Program-made: the position numbers and the translations under genes
Source: Akkermansia sp.
GTDB taxonomy: Bacteria > Verrucomicrobiota > Verrucomicrobiia > Verrucomicrobiales > Akkermansiaceae
Assembly: GCA_017555465.1 (NCBI GenBank)
Contig: JAFZGH010000297.1
Location: 1 to 24,199 of the forward strand
DNA length: 24,199 bases
Direction of reading: 5' to 3'
Notes under the pieces: generated by a model
What the model saw: only the letters and a program-made list of their open reading frames with translations
Told to the model about the DNA's origin: nothing
The model's database searches: none
In this document: piece after piece, positions 23,900 to 24,199 of the stretch
Numbering within the stretch: position 1 is the first letter of the stretch
Layout of the letters: the number at the start of each line of letters is the position of its first letter

Positions 23900-24199
23900 A
23901 TGGAACCATACAGCATGAAAAATCCGTTCCCGGCCACCGTGCTGGGAGTCCGTTCTGTCACCAAACCCGGCAGCGCAAAGGAAACCATCCACGTGGACTA
24001 TTCCCTGGAAGGCTCCGGCTTAACCTACACCACCGGCGATGCCCTGGGTGTCATTCCTTGCAACGACCCTGCTCTGGTGGATGCGCTCATCGCTGCTCTC
24101 GGCCTTGATCCCGCCGCCGAAGTTCCCACCCCGAGCGGTGAAACAGCCCCGCTGCGCGAAGCCCTTATCACAGCCTACGATATCACGAATCTCAAGAAA
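23900..24199 (+). CDS. CysJ-like flavoprotein reductase (sulfite reductase alpha type), 5' part only
   Basis: The first 100 residues are present and the gene runs off the right edge. The sequence TVLGVRSVTK, then HVDYSLEGSGLTY, TGDALGVIPCNDPALVDAL and PLREALITAYDIT, matches the start of the FAD-binding domain of CysJ-type NADPH-sulfite reductase flavoprotein, including the conserved GDALGV..NDP. This start lacks the N-terminal flavodoxin domain of E. coli CysJ, so it is the short form found in many bacteria; electron partners would be separate. A second ATG at 23915 is possible. By family it carries NADPH electrons through FAD to a sulfite reductase or other acceptor. Confidence 0.85.
   Translation, partial: MEPYSMKNPFPATVLGVRSVTKPGSAKETIHVDYSLEGSGLTYTTGDALGVIPCNDPALVDALIAALGLDPAAEVPTPSGETAPLREALITAYDITNLKK

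Overview
This 24.2 kb window is an ordinary, densely coded bacterial chromosome segment of moderate-to-high GC, with one or two accessory insertions. Gene content suggests a Gram-negative member of Verrucomicrobiota, possibly Akkermansia-like: a GldG/DUF4340-type ABC system, an RpiB-GlyA fusion, periplasmic lipoproteins and almost no Shine-Dalgarno sequences. This placement is an inference from gene content and has not been checked against any database.

Layout. (1) 1-1080, minus: an A+T-rich glycosyltransferase gene that runs off the left edge. (2) 1152-2435, minus: argG, with a strong terminator downstream and an operator-like palindrome over its -10 box. (3) 2539-13513, minus: eight tightly packed genes that look like one transcription unit. 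Read 5' to 3' they are an ABC ATPase, an ABC-2 permease, a GldG-like protein, a DUF4340 protein, prmA, tsaB, a YkgJ-type cysteine-cluster protein and a composite TerB-like/FHA-like/ABCG transporter. The last four are joined by three successive 4-nt ATGA stop/start overlaps. (4) 13694-16064, plus: an OsmC-family protein, a small membrane protein, a Pro-rich lipoprotein and a TlyA-type rRNA methylase. (5) 16061-20701, minus: recG, a lipoprotein amidase and an rpiB-glyA fusion; recG and tlyA converge and overlap at their stop codons inside a hairpin. (6) 20822-24199, plus: a lone tyrosine recombinase, fabH with a textbook terminator, a Fic-fold protein that has lost its catalytic residues and carries a winged helix, and the start of a CysJ-like flavoprotein reductase.

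How the genes fit together. Much of the window is housekeeping: arginine synthesis (argG), one-carbon and pentose metabolism (rpiB-glyA), fatty-acid initiation (fabH), translation modification (prmA, tsaB, tlyA), recombination (recG) and peptidoglycan cleavage (amidase). The less described parts are the four-gene ABC/GldG/DUF4340 system, the composite ABCG protein, and the degenerate Fic/winged-helix protein behind three 11-bp iterons. Several promoters sit so close to the ATG that the mRNAs would be leaderless or nearly so.

I saw no rRNA, tRNA, CRISPR array or insertion sequence. No stretch longer than 300 bases lacks a gene; the largest gap is 13514-13693 and it holds two divergent promoters and repeat elements. 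Start codons were chosen from family conservation and gene overlaps, so they often lie inside longer open frames.
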